This document shows positions 7,341 through 15,362 of a DNA stretch of 48,115 nt, piece by piece. The stretch is from positions 1 to 48,115 of the forward strand of contig JAFCGN010000005.1 of NCBI GenBank assembly GCA_017608045.1. The letters run 5' to 3'. Positions within the stretch are counted from its first letter, which is position 1; every line of letters begins with the position of its first letter. Source of the stretch: Candidatus Parvarchaeota archaeon (GTDB lineage Archaea; Nanobdellota; Nanobdellia; JAFCGN01). A program made the position numbers and the translations under genes. The notes below the pieces were generated by a model. That model worked only from the letters and a program-made list of their open reading frames with translations, ran no database searches and was not told the origin of the DNA.

Positions 7341-7802
7341 TCATTTGTTTTGATCATTATTTAATAAAACTTTTAAGTTAGACCTGTGCGGGTAAAGTTC
7401 TTCAAGAGAAGCAATTCTAACTATGTTTCCGTAAGGGAATGAAGTTAAAATAGGGATTTCAGGATTTTTCATATGTTCACTTATTTTTGCCCTGCATAAT
7501 CCACAAGGAAAATTTGGTTTTTCTGAATTTTTAGGAATAGTGATTGCAAGAAATTCAATTTTTGCATTTGCTCCTTCACTTGCTATCATTGTATCAATTG
7601 CATTCACTTCAGCGTGTGTTGTAAGAGTGTATAAAGAATGTTCTACATTGCAACCTGAATAAATTTTTCCTGAAGTACTTTTAAGAGATGCTCCAACCTT
7701 ATAATTTGAGTAAGGAGCATAAGCATTTTTTTGAACTTCTCTTGCTTTTTTTATTAAGAACACCCATTCTTCATTTATTTCATTCAAGGTTTTTTCAATC
7801 AT
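7341..7802 (-). CDS. cdd: Cytidine deaminase
   Basis: About 153 residues from MIEKTLNE. It hydrolyses cytidine and deoxycytidine to uridine and deoxyuridine in pyrimidine salvage. The zinc site is complete: HAEVNAI supplies His and the catalytic Glu, and PCGLCR supplies two Cys. AYAPYSNYKVGA and SGCNVEH are also typical of the family. The open frame extends upstream to 7889 but would add a non-family lysine-rich leader, so I start at 7802. It runs in the same direction as Bud32, ending 250 bp past the start of the HsdR relic intergenic area. Confidence 0.92.
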   Translation of the reverse strand: MIEKTLNEINEEWVFLIKKAREVQKNAYAPYSNYKVGASLKSTSGKIYSGCNVEHSLYTLTTHAEVNAIDTMIASEGANAKIEFLAITIPKNSEKPNFPCGLCRAKISEHMKNPEIPILTSFPYGNIVRIASLEELYPHRSNLKVLLNNDQNK

Positions 7803-7860
7803 TATGAAATAAATAGAGACTAATTTTTTAAAAGCATTTTTACAAACATTTTTACAAAAA

Positions 7861-8454
7861 TTAAATAGTATATCTTCGTCTTTTTTCAATTGTTTCTAAT
7901 CTTTTAAGAACATTTTCAGAATCATCATAATTTTTTTTGTATTCTTTAATTATTAAGTTAAAGAATGTATTAAAAAATTTTGCGTGTTTACTCATCACTG
8001 CTTGTTTTAAAAGATATAAATCTGTTGCTTTATCCTCAATTCTTTGAGAGAAGTATCCTAATCCAAAATCAATAAAATACACTTTGTTGTTAAAAAAAAT
8101 CATATTACTTGTTGTTAAATCCCCATGCACAATATCATACTTGTGAAGGCATGCTAATTGTCTTCCTATTTCTTTTGCAATAAATTCAAGATTTTTTTTG
8201 TTCAAAATATTTTTTACTGCACTTCCTCCTATTTTCTCCATTCTTATCTCATAAGTGTTCTTATCCATGAGAGAAGGCACATTAACACCAATTCTTCGCG
8301 CTCTTGTTATTAACTTATATTCAAGATTTGTTCTTTCTTTTCTTAATTTAATATCTAAATTTTTTATCCTATACCCTTTTTTTATTCTTTTTTTTATTAT
8401 ATAATGTCCTTTGTCTAAGATTATTGCTTCTGCTGCTCTTGCTAAGATATTCAT
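7861..8454 (-). CDS. bud32: Bud32 kinase/ATPase of the KEOPS complex
   Basis: 197 residues, a small stand-alone piD261-family kinase. The active site is clear: HGDLTTSNMI (catalytic Asp and Asn) and FIDFGLG (metal-binding D-F-G). KERTNLEYKLITRARRIGVNVP is the alpha-C region. With Kae1 it forms the KEOPS core that puts N6-threonylcarbamoyl on A37 of ANN-decoding tRNAs. In many euryarchaea Kae1 and Bud32 are fused. Here they are separate genes, split by an opposite-strand SIS gene. Confidence 0.93.
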   Translation of the reverse strand: MNILARAAEAIILDKGHYIIKKRIKKGYRIKNLDIKLRKERTNLEYKLITRARRIGVNVPSLMDKNTYEIRMEKIGGSAVKNILNKKNLEFIAKEIGRQLACLHKYDIVHGDLTTSNMIFFNNKVYFIDFGLGYFSQRIEDKATDLYLLKQAVMSKHAKFFNTFFNLIIKEYKKNYDDSENVLKRLETIEKRRRYTI

Positions 8455-8510
8455 ATTAAAAATTTACTTAAAGCAATCTTTTTAATTTTACTCTTTTGTT
8501 TTTATAATTA

Positions 8511-9608
8511 ATGGAATACCAAACACTTTATAACAAATTAGTTGAAAACTTATATTATCCTATTGAGACAAAGAAATTAAATGAACTTGAAAAAATGATG
8601 AAGGAAAACAAAAGATTCTTTGTTCTTGGTTCTGGAAGAACAGGGTATGTTTGCGAGTTTTTTTCAAGTGTTTTTAATGATAACAAACCATTTAGTTCCT
8701 TTGTTATTGGTGACAGATATAAAATAGAATCTCTTAAAGATGGGTTGCTTATTGCTGCAAGCGGTTCTGGGAAAACCCCTTATGTTATAAGCAGGTTGCA
8801 AACAATTAACAAGAAAGTAAATGTGGTTTCATTAACAGCGAATGAAACTTCTCCAATTTCAAGTTTAAGCAATAAGATTATTACTATTAAAGATAAAAGG
8901 CAAAGAAAAAAAAAGTATAATATTGATGGGGATATTCAAAAACATTTGCCATTAACTTTGCTTGGAACTTCATTTGAATTAAAATTAATGACAACATTAA
9001 TGGCCTTAAATGATTATTATTTCAGGCATTCTCAAAACATAAAAAAAGGGTATAAGTATTTAGTTGATTCTTTAAAATCAAACTTAGATGAAAGGAAAAT
9101 AAGTGAATTAACAGAATTATTGATTAAAAAACGCAATAATCGAATATTCATAACAGGGCATTATCAATGCGGGATTGTAAGCAATTACATAATAAATAGG
9201 TGGAAGAATTTAGGATTTAAGTTAACAAATCCAAGATCTGCAGAAAGCCCGCGAATGAAAAAAGAAGACCTTGTTCTCATAATAAGCGGTAGTGGACAGG
9301 AATATCTTAATGGAGAAAAAGGTTTTGAACATTATTACTACAAGTATATTTATGACATTTGCAAAAAAAGGAATGTGGAAAAAGCACTCATCACGTCAAA
9401 TACTGAATCAAGTCTTGCCTTAAATAGTAATTTAGTTGTGCCTATAAAAGGCAGGGATTATTTAAAAAGAATTTTGCCAAAAAAAAGCACAGATTATTTA
9501 TTTGAAATGAAGACCATGCTCCTTGAAGCTGTAATCACTCATAAAATCGCAGAAAAACTAAATATTACAGAATCTCAAATGAAAGAAAACCACAGTGATT
9601 TTGTTTAG
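8511..9608 (+). CDS. Tandem SIS-domain protein (sugar-phosphate isomerase-like)
   Basis: 365 residues with two consecutive SIS folds. The N-terminal half (about 1-180) has FVLGSGRTGYVCEFF and LIAASGSGKTPYVIS, the two loop motifs of 3-hexulose-6-phosphate isomerase-like SIS proteins. The C-terminal half repeats the plan more loosely with FITGHYQCGIVSNYI and LIISGSGQEY. A usual hexulose-phosphate isomerase has one domain of about 180 residues, so this resembles an internal duplication with a diverging second half. The substrate is unknown. It lies between bud32 and kae1 on the opposite strand, overlapping the kae1 stop by four bases. Confidence 0.8.
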   Translation: MEYQTLYNKLVENLYYPIETKKLNELEKMMKENKRFFVLGSGRTGYVCEFFSSVFNDNKPFSSFVIGDRYKIESLKDGLLIAASGSGKTPYVISRLQTINKKVNVVSLTANETSPISSLSNKIITIKDKRQRKKKYNIDGDIQKHLPLTLLGTSFELKLMTTLMALNDYYFRHSQNIKKGYKYLVDSLKSNLDERKISELTELLIKKRNNRIFITGHYQCGIVSNYIINRWKNLGFKLTNPRSAESPRMKKEDLVLIISGSGQEYLNGEKGFEHYYYKYIYDICKKRNVEKALITSNTESSLALNSNLVVPIKGRDYLKRILPKKSTDYLFEMKTMLLEAVITHKIAEKLNITESQMKENHSDFV

Positions 9609-10588
9609 ACCCACTTAACTTCAACTTCATTTGTTCTCCATTTGGTTTTTATTTTAGACTCTTTTATTTTTGTTTCAACACCTGCATCATATTCAATTGC
9701 TCCAAGAACAGCAATCATTGCACCATTATCACAACAATACTGGAATTCAGGAACAAAAAACTTTGCACCTCTTTCTTTGCACATTATCTTACACATTTCT
9801 CTCAATCTTTTGTTTGCTGCCACACCTCCTGCTAAAACAAGTTCTTTCTTATTGCAGTGCGCCATTGCTCTTTCACTAACTTCAACAAGCATACTAAAAG
9901 CTGTTTCTTGCAAAGAAAAACAAATATCATTAAGTTTTTCTTTTTGAAGCATTTTTGTGGCAGATGTTAAAATTCCAGAAAAACTCACATCCATTCCTTT
10001 AACTGCGTAAGGCAAAGATAAGTATTTCCTTCCTTTTAAAGCAAGTTTCTCAATAACAGGGCCTCCTGGCATTGGAAGTCCTGCGTTTCTTGCAAAAACA
10101 TCAAATAAGTTTCCAACAGGAATGTCCTGCGTCTCTCCGAAAACCCTATATTTTCCTTCATCAAAAGCAATTATTTGAGTGTTACCCCCACTCACATAAA
10201 GCATAATCGGGTCTTTTGCAGGAGTTGTTATTTTTGCAACTTCTAAATGTGCAATGCAGTGATTAACCCCAACCAATGGTTTTTTAAGCTCTAAAGAAAG
10301 AAAACGAGCAACACTCGCACCTATTCTCAAACAAGCACCAAGACCAGGTCCTTGCGCAAAAGAAATCAAATCTATGTCTTGTGGTTTAATTCTTGCTTCA
10401 TTTAATGCTTCTTTTAGAATCTTATCACAAATTTTATAATGATGCTCGCTGGCTTCTCTCGGAAGCATGCCTATTCCTAATGGTGGTTTAAACATGTGCT
10501 TGACATTTGAAAGAATTTTGTTTTTTTCTGAATCAAATATTCCAATCCCAAAAGTGTGTGCTGTGGATTCAATACCTAAAACAATCAT
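9605..10588 (-). CDS. kae1: Kae1, catalytic subunit of KEOPS (tRNA t6A synthesis)
   Basis: 327 residues, normal for archaeal Kae1. It opens MIVLGIESTAHTFGIGI (ASKHA phosphate-binding loop). The metal-binding His pair is in GVNHCIAHLE. MLYVSGGNTQ, FDVFARNAGLP and LAGGVAANKRLR are conserved nucleotide-site motifs. It transfers the threonylcarbamoyl group from TC-AMP to A37 of tRNA. In many archaea it follows the eS24-eS31 genes, and it does so here apart from one inserted opposite-strand ORF. Confidence 0.96.
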   Translation of the reverse strand: MIVLGIESTAHTFGIGIFDSEKNKILSNVKHMFKPPLGIGMLPREASEHHYKICDKILKEALNEARIKPQDIDLISFAQGPGLGACLRIGASVARFLSLELKKPLVGVNHCIAHLEVAKITTPAKDPIMLYVSGGNTQIIAFDEGKYRVFGETQDIPVGNLFDVFARNAGLPMPGGPVIEKLALKGRKYLSLPYAVKGMDVSFSGILTSATKMLQKEKLNDICFSLQETAFSMLVEVSERAMAHCNKKELVLAGGVAANKRLREMCKIMCKERGAKFFVPEFQYCCDNGAMIAVLGAIEYDAGVETKIKESKIKTKWRTNEVEVKWV

Positions 10589-10687
10589 GATTAATGAATA
10601 ATTAAGTGAATAATTAAAATCTTTCCCTGAATTAATACAGTAATTAAAAAGTAATATTTAAAAAGAGAAGCTTTTAATTTTTCTTTT

Positions 10688-11455
10688 ATGAGTGATGATT
10701 CAAAATTATATGCATTGTTTAAAACTTATTCCTCTGGAGGAATTCCTGAAAAAGAAAAATTATGTGTTGAATTAACTCATCAAAGTGATTACAAGAATTA
10801 TTATCCCATGGAAGGATTAAGAATTGACTTGCCTAGCATTAATCCTAATGCTTGTGTTAAGAGTATTGATTTTGACTTATCACGCAAGGAAGTTCATTAT
10901 ATCTCATATGATGTAAGCATTGATGTTAGGAGTGTTATTTTAACCCCTCTGAGTAAAAAAGTTATTAGTGTTTTTCATAATGAATTAAGCAAAGATTATG
11001 TTAGGAAGCGAATTATAATGAATTCCAAGTTTTATTTTTCTGGAAATAATGTGATTAAATGGTCTCTTCAAAATCCTTATGGTAAGGGTTTACTCGTTAG
11101 GAGTTTAGATAAATTATTAGAAGGAAGTAATGTTCCTAACCTCATAACAACTTATTTTCATACATTAATTAAGTATGAAGTGTTATCTTTTGATCCTTTA
11201 AAAAGCATTATTGAAGAGAATGAATTAAGTGGTAGTACTATATTATTAAAAGGAAGGGGAGTGAATGAAGGGAGTTACGTTGATTTTGTTTTAAATCACA
11301 AGGAAAAGGATTATTTAGAGAAAAAAGTGTTCCCTGAATTAAGGAAAAATCACAATATTGTTAATATGTTTGGTATTGCTCCGAAGAGTGCAGTGAAAAG
11401 GCATGAGGAGTCTTTAAGAGCATGGGAAGACTTTTATGGAGAAAAGATTGTTTAA
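10688..11455 (+). CDS. Uncharacterised protein, orphan
   Basis: 255 residues, no signal peptide or membrane span, mixed alpha/beta composition, and no motif I recognise. It contains a run of beta-rich segments (IDFDLSRKEVHYISYDVSID, NNVIKWSLQNPYGKG) and a charged helical C-terminus with KRHEESLRAWEDFYGEK. A short TATA-like ATATTTAAAA lies about 25-35 bp before the start, suggesting a short leader. It is a lone plus-strand gene between eS31 and kae1, which are normally adjacent on the same strand. The frame is long enough to be real, but it could be lineage-specific. Confidence 0.65.
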   Translation: MSDDSKLYALFKTYSSGGIPEKEKLCVELTHQSDYKNYYPMEGLRIDLPSINPNACVKSIDFDLSRKEVHYISYDVSIDVRSVILTPLSKKVISVFHNELSKDYVRKRIIMNSKFYFSGNNVIKWSLQNPYGKGLLVRSLDKLLEGSNVPNLITTYFHTLIKYEVLSFDPLKSIIEENELSGSTILLKGRGVNEGSYVDFVLNHKEKDYLEKKVFPELRKNHNIVNMFGIAPKSAVKRHEESLRAWEDFYGEKIV

Positions 11456-11473
11456 GAAGAAAAAATTTTTTAT

Positions 11474-11692
11474 TCAGTTTTTTTTCTTGAATTCAGTGTA
11501 CCCGCACTTTCCGCAGCTCCACCTGTCTTTATGCTCAGCAAGGAAGACTCCTTGACCGCATCTAGGACAAACCCTTTTCTTTGCAAGTTTATTATCTTCA
11601 ATAGAATACATCTTGTATTTCTTGCTTCCTGGTCTTTTTGCTCTTGCCTTCTTCCCGCCTTCACGAGCTCTTACTTTCTTTTTCTTTCCCAT
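11474..11692 (-). CDS. rps27ae: Small ribosomal subunit protein eS31 (S27ae)
   Basis: 72 residues: a basic tail ([20 protein letters not shown]) followed by a C4 zinc ribbon in [20 protein letters not shown] and KCGY. It matches archaeal eS31, which has no ubiquitin fusion. Its ATG overlaps the stop of eS24 by one base (TAATG), indicating translational coupling. Confidence 0.94.
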   Translation of the reverse strand: MGKKKKVRAREGGKKARAKRPGSKKYKMYSIEDNKLAKKRVCPRCGQGVFLAEHKDRWSCGKCGYTEFKKKN

Positions 11693-12003
11693 TAATTTTC
11701 TCCCTCTTTTTTCTCTTCTTTTTTAATTATTTGGTTTCGCAGAAGCAAGTATTTTGGTTCATTTTTCATCATGGTTTCTTTATTAGAATAAACATGTGCT
11801 TTTCCCACGCTTTTACTTCTGCCATAACTTGTCCTTATTGTTTGAACAACTATAAGCTCTTTATCTTTTTTTAAAGATTTAGCAAGCTCTTCTCTCACTT
11901 GAATTCTTGGGGGTGTTGGCAATCCCTCATGCTCTATTAGAAATCCAACTACAATTTTATCATGCAATTTATTTTCTTCCTTGGATTCAATTAAAAGCTT
12001 CAT
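11692..12003 (-). CDS. rps24e: Small ribosomal subunit protein eS24
   Basis: 103 residues with the family landmarks [39 protein letters not shown] and a lysine/glutamate tail. It lies in the conserved order Rpo7-Spt4-eS24-eS31, six bases after spt4 and overlapping eS31 by one base, so the four genes are probably one transcript. Confidence 0.94.
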   Translation of the reverse strand: MKLLIESKEENKLHDKIVVGFLIEHEGLPTPPRIQVREELAKSLKKDKELIVVQTIRTSYGRSKSVGKAHVYSNKETMMKNEPKYLLLRNQIIKKEEKKEGEN

Positions 12004-12009
12004 TTCAAT

Positions 12010-12195
12010 CTACCTTACTTTCAATGCATATTTTCCTGAAAAAGTTATTTCTAATTTTTTAGCAATTTCGCTTTTTTCAGGATTTAATATAACTGCCAGT
12101 CCTTTCCAATTTGAACTTACGTCTTTTGAATGACAAAAACTACATTCTTTTCCTTTTAAAATTCTTTTGCATTTCTTGCAAGCATTTTCATTCAT
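12010..12195 (-). CDS. spt4: Transcription elongation factor Spt4 (RpoE'')
   Basis: 61 residues. A C4 zinc ribbon is formed by ACKKCKRIL and CSFCHS, followed by SSNWKGLAVILNPEKSEIAK, the standard Spt4 core that contacts Spt5. It binds Spt5 (encoded at 33810-34259) to make the processivity clamp on RNA polymerase. It sits directly between rpo7 and rps24e, the usual archaeal arrangement. Confidence 0.94.
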   Translation of the reverse strand: MNENACKKCKRILKGKECSFCHSKDVSSNWKGLAVILNPEKSEIAKKLEITFSGKYALKVR

Positions 12196-12262
12196 TTCAT
12201 TTCAACCCATATTTTTACTACAATTTTATAGTTTTTTAGTTTAATGTTTTTCAGTTTTTCAA

Positions 12263-12844
12263 TCATTCTTTGCTTTTTAAAATTTTCTTCTGAGCTTCCT
12301 CTTCTGCTTTCTTTCTTTCTTCCTCAATCCATTCAATCCTTCCAAGTCCTGGTTGCCTCATGGTTAATCCTATTTTTGCATTTTCAGCACTTTTAACGCT
12401 AATTGCAATAACTCTTGCAATTACTTTATCACCAACGCTTAAACTTCTCTTTGATTCTCTGCCTTGTAAATTTCCTGTTTTGGAATAACTCACGTAATCA
12501 TCCATAACTTGAGATATATGAACTAAGGAATCAAAAGGCCCAACACTCACGAACGCGCCAAATTCTACGATTTCTTTAACCTTCCCATGAACAAGCTCGT
12601 GCATTTCAGGTTCATAAACAAGAACTTTAAATATTGTTTCATAATAAATCGCGCCATCCCCTGGAATAATGGTTCCTTCACCTATTTCCTCGATTTTAAC
12701 TAATTCAAGAAAGATTCCTTTGTTTTTTGTTAATTTACCAATCAATTCTTCTTTTATTGCATCACTAACACTATTTTCTTTGTTTTTATCAAAAAGGACA
12801 GGTGGAACTCTTATTTTGTCTTTTATTGTAAGCAGTTTATACAT
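12263..12844 (-). CDS. rpo7: RNA polymerase subunit Rpo7 (RpoE')
   Basis: 193 residues. The N-terminal Rpo7 domain (MYKLLTIKDKIRVPP, GEGTIIPGDGAIYYETIF) is followed by an S1 RNA-binding domain (HGKVKEIVEFGAFVSVGPFDSLVHIS, seen in shorter parts) and the conserved IGLTMRQPGLG. With Rpo4 it forms the polymerase stalk. A Glu/Lys-rich helical tail ends the protein. It starts 26 bases after the PIN gene, so it is probably co-transcribed with it. Confidence 0.95.
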   Translation of the reverse strand: MYKLLTIKDKIRVPPVLFDKNKENSVSDAIKEELIGKLTKNKGIFLELVKIEEIGEGTIIPGDGAIYYETIFKVLVYEPEMHELVHGKVKEIVEFGAFVSVGPFDSLVHISQVMDDYVSYSKTGNLQGRESKRSLSVGDKVIARVIAISVKSAENAKIGLTMRQPGLGRIEWIEEERKKAEEEAQKKILKSKE

Positions 12845-12870
12845 TTTTACACCCCAATTTTTTTATATTT

Positions 12871-13236
12871 TTAAGCAAAATCAAGATATTTTCCTTGCCT
12901 AACTGTTATTACCTTAATTCTCTTTTTTAAAGCTTTTTGTTTTAATTCCTTATCATTTGTTATTAAAACTGAATCTGGAACCTTGCTTGCTTCATGAATA
13001 AGCGTGTCATCAACAGAACCTATTTTATTTACTTTAATAATAATAACGCCGTTTTTTTCCAATATTTTTTTAATAATTGCATAATCATTTTTTGCTTTCA
13101 AACGCAATTCTTCATCCACGCAAGTCAATAAAAAAATCTTTTTCTTCCCTGGTAAAAGTCTTTCAATTTCATATTTAAGGTCTAATTTTTGCTTAAAAGA
13201 ATAAATAATTGCATTAGTATCAAGAAATATATTCAT
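12871..13236 (-). CDS. PIN-domain RNase (Fcf1/VapC-like)
   Basis: 121 residues with the acidic PIN residues in order: D6 in MNIFLDTNAII, E in CVDEELR, D in GSVDDTLIHEA and D in VLITNDKEL. It probably cleaves RNA. It has no antitoxin beside it and lies in the conserved aIF2-gamma / PIN / Rpo7 / Spt4 neighbourhood, where archaeal Fcf1-like PIN proteins are usually found. A housekeeping rRNA-processing role is therefore more likely than a toxin role. Confidence 0.85.
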   Translation of the reverse strand: MNIFLDTNAIIYSFKQKLDLKYEIERLLPGKKKIFLLTCVDEELRLKAKNDYAIIKKILEKNGVIIIKVNKIGSVDDTLIHEASKVPDSVLITNDKELKQKALKKRIKVITVRQGKYLDFA

Positions 13237-13281
13237 ATGAATAGTTAATTTATTTAAGTATTAAATTCTTTTTTATAATAA

Positions 13282-13752
13282 ATGCTTACTCTTAAAAGAA
13301 TGATTAGTTCAATAATTATGGTTATTCTTGGTTTCCTCTTCTTTTACCCACTTTATTATTTAGACATTTTCATTAGCAAGTATAATTTTTTCCCATTATT
13401 TGTTCCATTTATTGTTGCTTTTGTAATTGTTAGTATAAAAAGTGCTGTTTTAATTTTTTATTCAAAAATAATGGGTGGAAATGACTTGCAAGATGCTTTT
13501 ATCCCTGCTATTGCTTTTAGTATTGGCATTATAATCATGTATTTTCTAAATAACATTTTTGTTTTAAATGTTCTATTAAATAATATTAGTATATTCATAG
13601 ATATTCTTTTCATACTGCAACAAACAAGCATTATTGCTTTCAGCTTGACTTTGCATAATAAAAACAAAAAAACCATTTATTTAGGATATTTTATTGGAAT
13701 TACAATTCACTTCTTTTGCAAATTTTCTAAAATATTTTTTCTAAAAACTTAA
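13282..13752 (+). CDS. Multi-span membrane protein, orphan
   Basis: 156 residues, strongly hydrophobic, with about five predicted membrane helices (for example IIMVILGFLFFYPLYYL, LFVPFIVAFVIVSI, AIAFSIGIIIMYFL). No cofactor or transport motif is recognised. It is alone on the plus strand between two genes that are usually neighbours (PIN and aIF2-gamma). Its stop overlaps the aIF2-gamma stop by four bases. Confidence 0.65.
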   Translation: MLTLKRMISSIIMVILGFLFFYPLYYLDIFISKYNFFPLFVPFIVAFVIVSIKSAVLIFYSKIMGGNDLQDAFIPAIAFSIGIIIMYFLNNIFVLNVLLNNISIFIDILFILQQTSIIAFSLTLHNKNKKTIYLGYFIGITIHFFCKFSKIFFLKT

Positions 13753-14969
13753 AGTATTTCTGCCCATCCAACTAATCTCCATCTATTATTAAAGAGTCTG
13801 CTTAATGCAACTTTTTCTTTTTTGTTTATGCAAACAGGCAGTTTGAGTTTTAAAGTAATGTTGTTTTCTTTAATGTTTGTAATAACACCTACTGTTTTTG
13901 CAGACCATGCATTTATAACTAACGCTTCATTCACTTTCAAAGGTTCCATGTTTACTTCTTTTGATGTTCCCACAATTCTTTTCATTAAATGAATTTTAAG
14001 ATTTAATTCATCAAAAACAGGAGGTTCTTTTCCAGGATATGCTAAAACACTGCCTGCTAATGAATCTGCTTTTGATAAAAAAGGGTCAATATTCAAACCA
14101 ATACTCGTACTGCCTCCAGGGCCAAGTTTTTTAACAGATTTGTTTCCTATAAACAAAGAATTAATACATGTTTTCACAGGCACCCATGTTGTAATGTTAT
14201 TAATAATCTTCTTTATTCCAGGAAGAAGCACTACTTCGTCTCCTACCTTAAATACGCCTTGTTTAACACTTCCTCCAACAACGCCTCCTTTAATTTCTAA
14301 GATTGGAGTTCCTGGCTTATTAATATCAAAAGAACGTGCAACAAGCATTAAAGGGTCTGCTTTCTCATCTTTTGGAAGGGGTTTAAAAATATTTACCATT
14401 TCTTTTAAGAGAATATCAATATTCACAAATTGTTGTGCGCTTACAGGAATGATAGGTGCGTTTTCTGCAATTGTTCCTTTCACAAAATCTTTTATTTCTT
14501 TATAATTTTTCAAAGCTTGTTTGTCATCAACTAAATCAATCTTGTTTTGAACAATAATAATGTTTTTTATCCCAGCTATTTCAATAGCAGTTAAATGCTC
14601 TTTTGTTTGAGGTTGAATTCCTTCATTAGCAGCAATTAAGAGTAAAGCACCATCAACAATGGGTGTAGCACTGAGCATTGTTGCCATAAGAGTTTCATGT
14701 CCAGGCACGTCAATGAAACTGAATTCCCTGATTTTTTCATTATCGCACATGTGTTTAAGGCATTTTTTTGTAGTTTGATACGCTTGACTCCCCTTGCACT
14801 TAGAACATTTATAAACAGTGCAATTCGCATAACCAAGACGTATGGTAATCCCTCTCTTCATTTCTTCAGAATGCTCATCAGTCCATTTTCCAGTAAGAGC
14901 TTTAAGCAAAGTTGTTTTTCCATGATCAACATGCCCTGCTGTCATAATATTGACTATTTGTTCTGACAT
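13749..14969 (-). CDS. eif2g: Translation initiation factor aIF2 subunit gamma
   Basis: 406 residues, full length. GTPase motifs are AGHVDHGKTTL (P-loop), RGITIRLGY (switch 1), DVPGHE (G3) and NKIDL (G4). The zinc knuckle unique to aIF2-gamma is present (YKCSKCKGSQ then KKCLKHMC). It carries initiator Met-tRNA to the ribosome with the alpha and beta subunits, which are not in this window. Domain 2/3 motifs such as NKPGTP and GGVVGGSVKQG are intact. Confidence 0.97.
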   Translation of the reverse strand: MSEQIVNIMTAGHVDHGKTTLLKALTGKWTDEHSEEMKRGITIRLGYANCTVYKCSKCKGSQAYQTTKKCLKHMCDNEKIREFSFIDVPGHETLMATMLSATPIVDGALLLIAANEGIQPQTKEHLTAIEIAGIKNIIIVQNKIDLVDDKQALKNYKEIKDFVKGTIAENAPIIPVSAQQFVNIDILLKEMVNIFKPLPKDEKADPLMLVARSFDINKPGTPILEIKGGVVGGSVKQGVFKVGDEVVLLPGIKKIINNITTWVPVKTCINSLFIGNKSVKKLGPGGSTSIGLNIDPFLSKADSLAGSVLAYPGKEPPVFDELNLKIHLMKRIVGTSKEVNMEPLKVNEALVINAWSAKTVGVITNIKENNITLKLKLPVCINKKEKVALSRLFNNRWRLVGWAEIL

Positions 14970-15017
14970 AAATAATAAAACAAGAATTCCTGTTTTTAAA
15001 TGCTTCGTATTTTTTAT

Positions 15018-15362
15018 TTATTTTTCTTCTATTGTCTTAATTGCTTTTTGACTCCATAATTTAATTAAATCAACTATTTCTTTTTTTATTAATTCTTTGT
15101 CTTTAAGCTTATACTCATAAATAAAACCGCCTGTTGTTAAATTTTTCTGTCTTCTGATTAAAAGTTTTCTTTCTCTAAGTTTCTTAATTGCTTTTTGTAT
15201 GGTGCTTCTTTCTTTTTTCATTCTTTTAGAAAGCTCATTCACAGTAACAAAATTGTTTGAACCTAACATTTCCATAAAAATGTTGTACTCTGTCTTATTC
15301 AAAGCATAACTGCAAGTAAGGAGTTCTTTAAATGTTATGTCCTTGCATGCAAAATTAATCAA
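15018..15362 (-). CDS. TrmB/MarR-type winged-helix transcription regulator
   Basis: 114 residues. The winged helix lies at about 20-90: ALNKTEYNIFMEMLGSNN, then VTVNELSKRMKKERSTIQKA as the recognition helix, then LRERKLLIRRQKN and a wing. The C-terminal helix probably dimerises. The start is a TTG at 15362 preceded by AAGGGGAG, a strong ribosome binding site; the next Met would remove the first helix. It overlaps the gdhA stop by eight bases and so closes the trx-trxB-gdhA operon. It is a natural candidate for the factor that binds the inverted repeat in that operon's promoter. Confidence 0.8.
   Translation of the reverse strand: MINFACKDITFKELLTCSYALNKTEYNIFMEMLGSNNFVTVNELSKRMKKERSTIQKAIKKLRERKLLIRRQKNLTTGGFIYEYKLKDKELIKKEIVDLIKLWSQKAIKTIEEK

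Noticed and set aside
12871-13236. VapC toxin of a toxin-antitoxin pair
   Set aside because: There is no adjacent antitoxin gene, and the position next to rpo7 matches the conserved housekeeping PIN gene.
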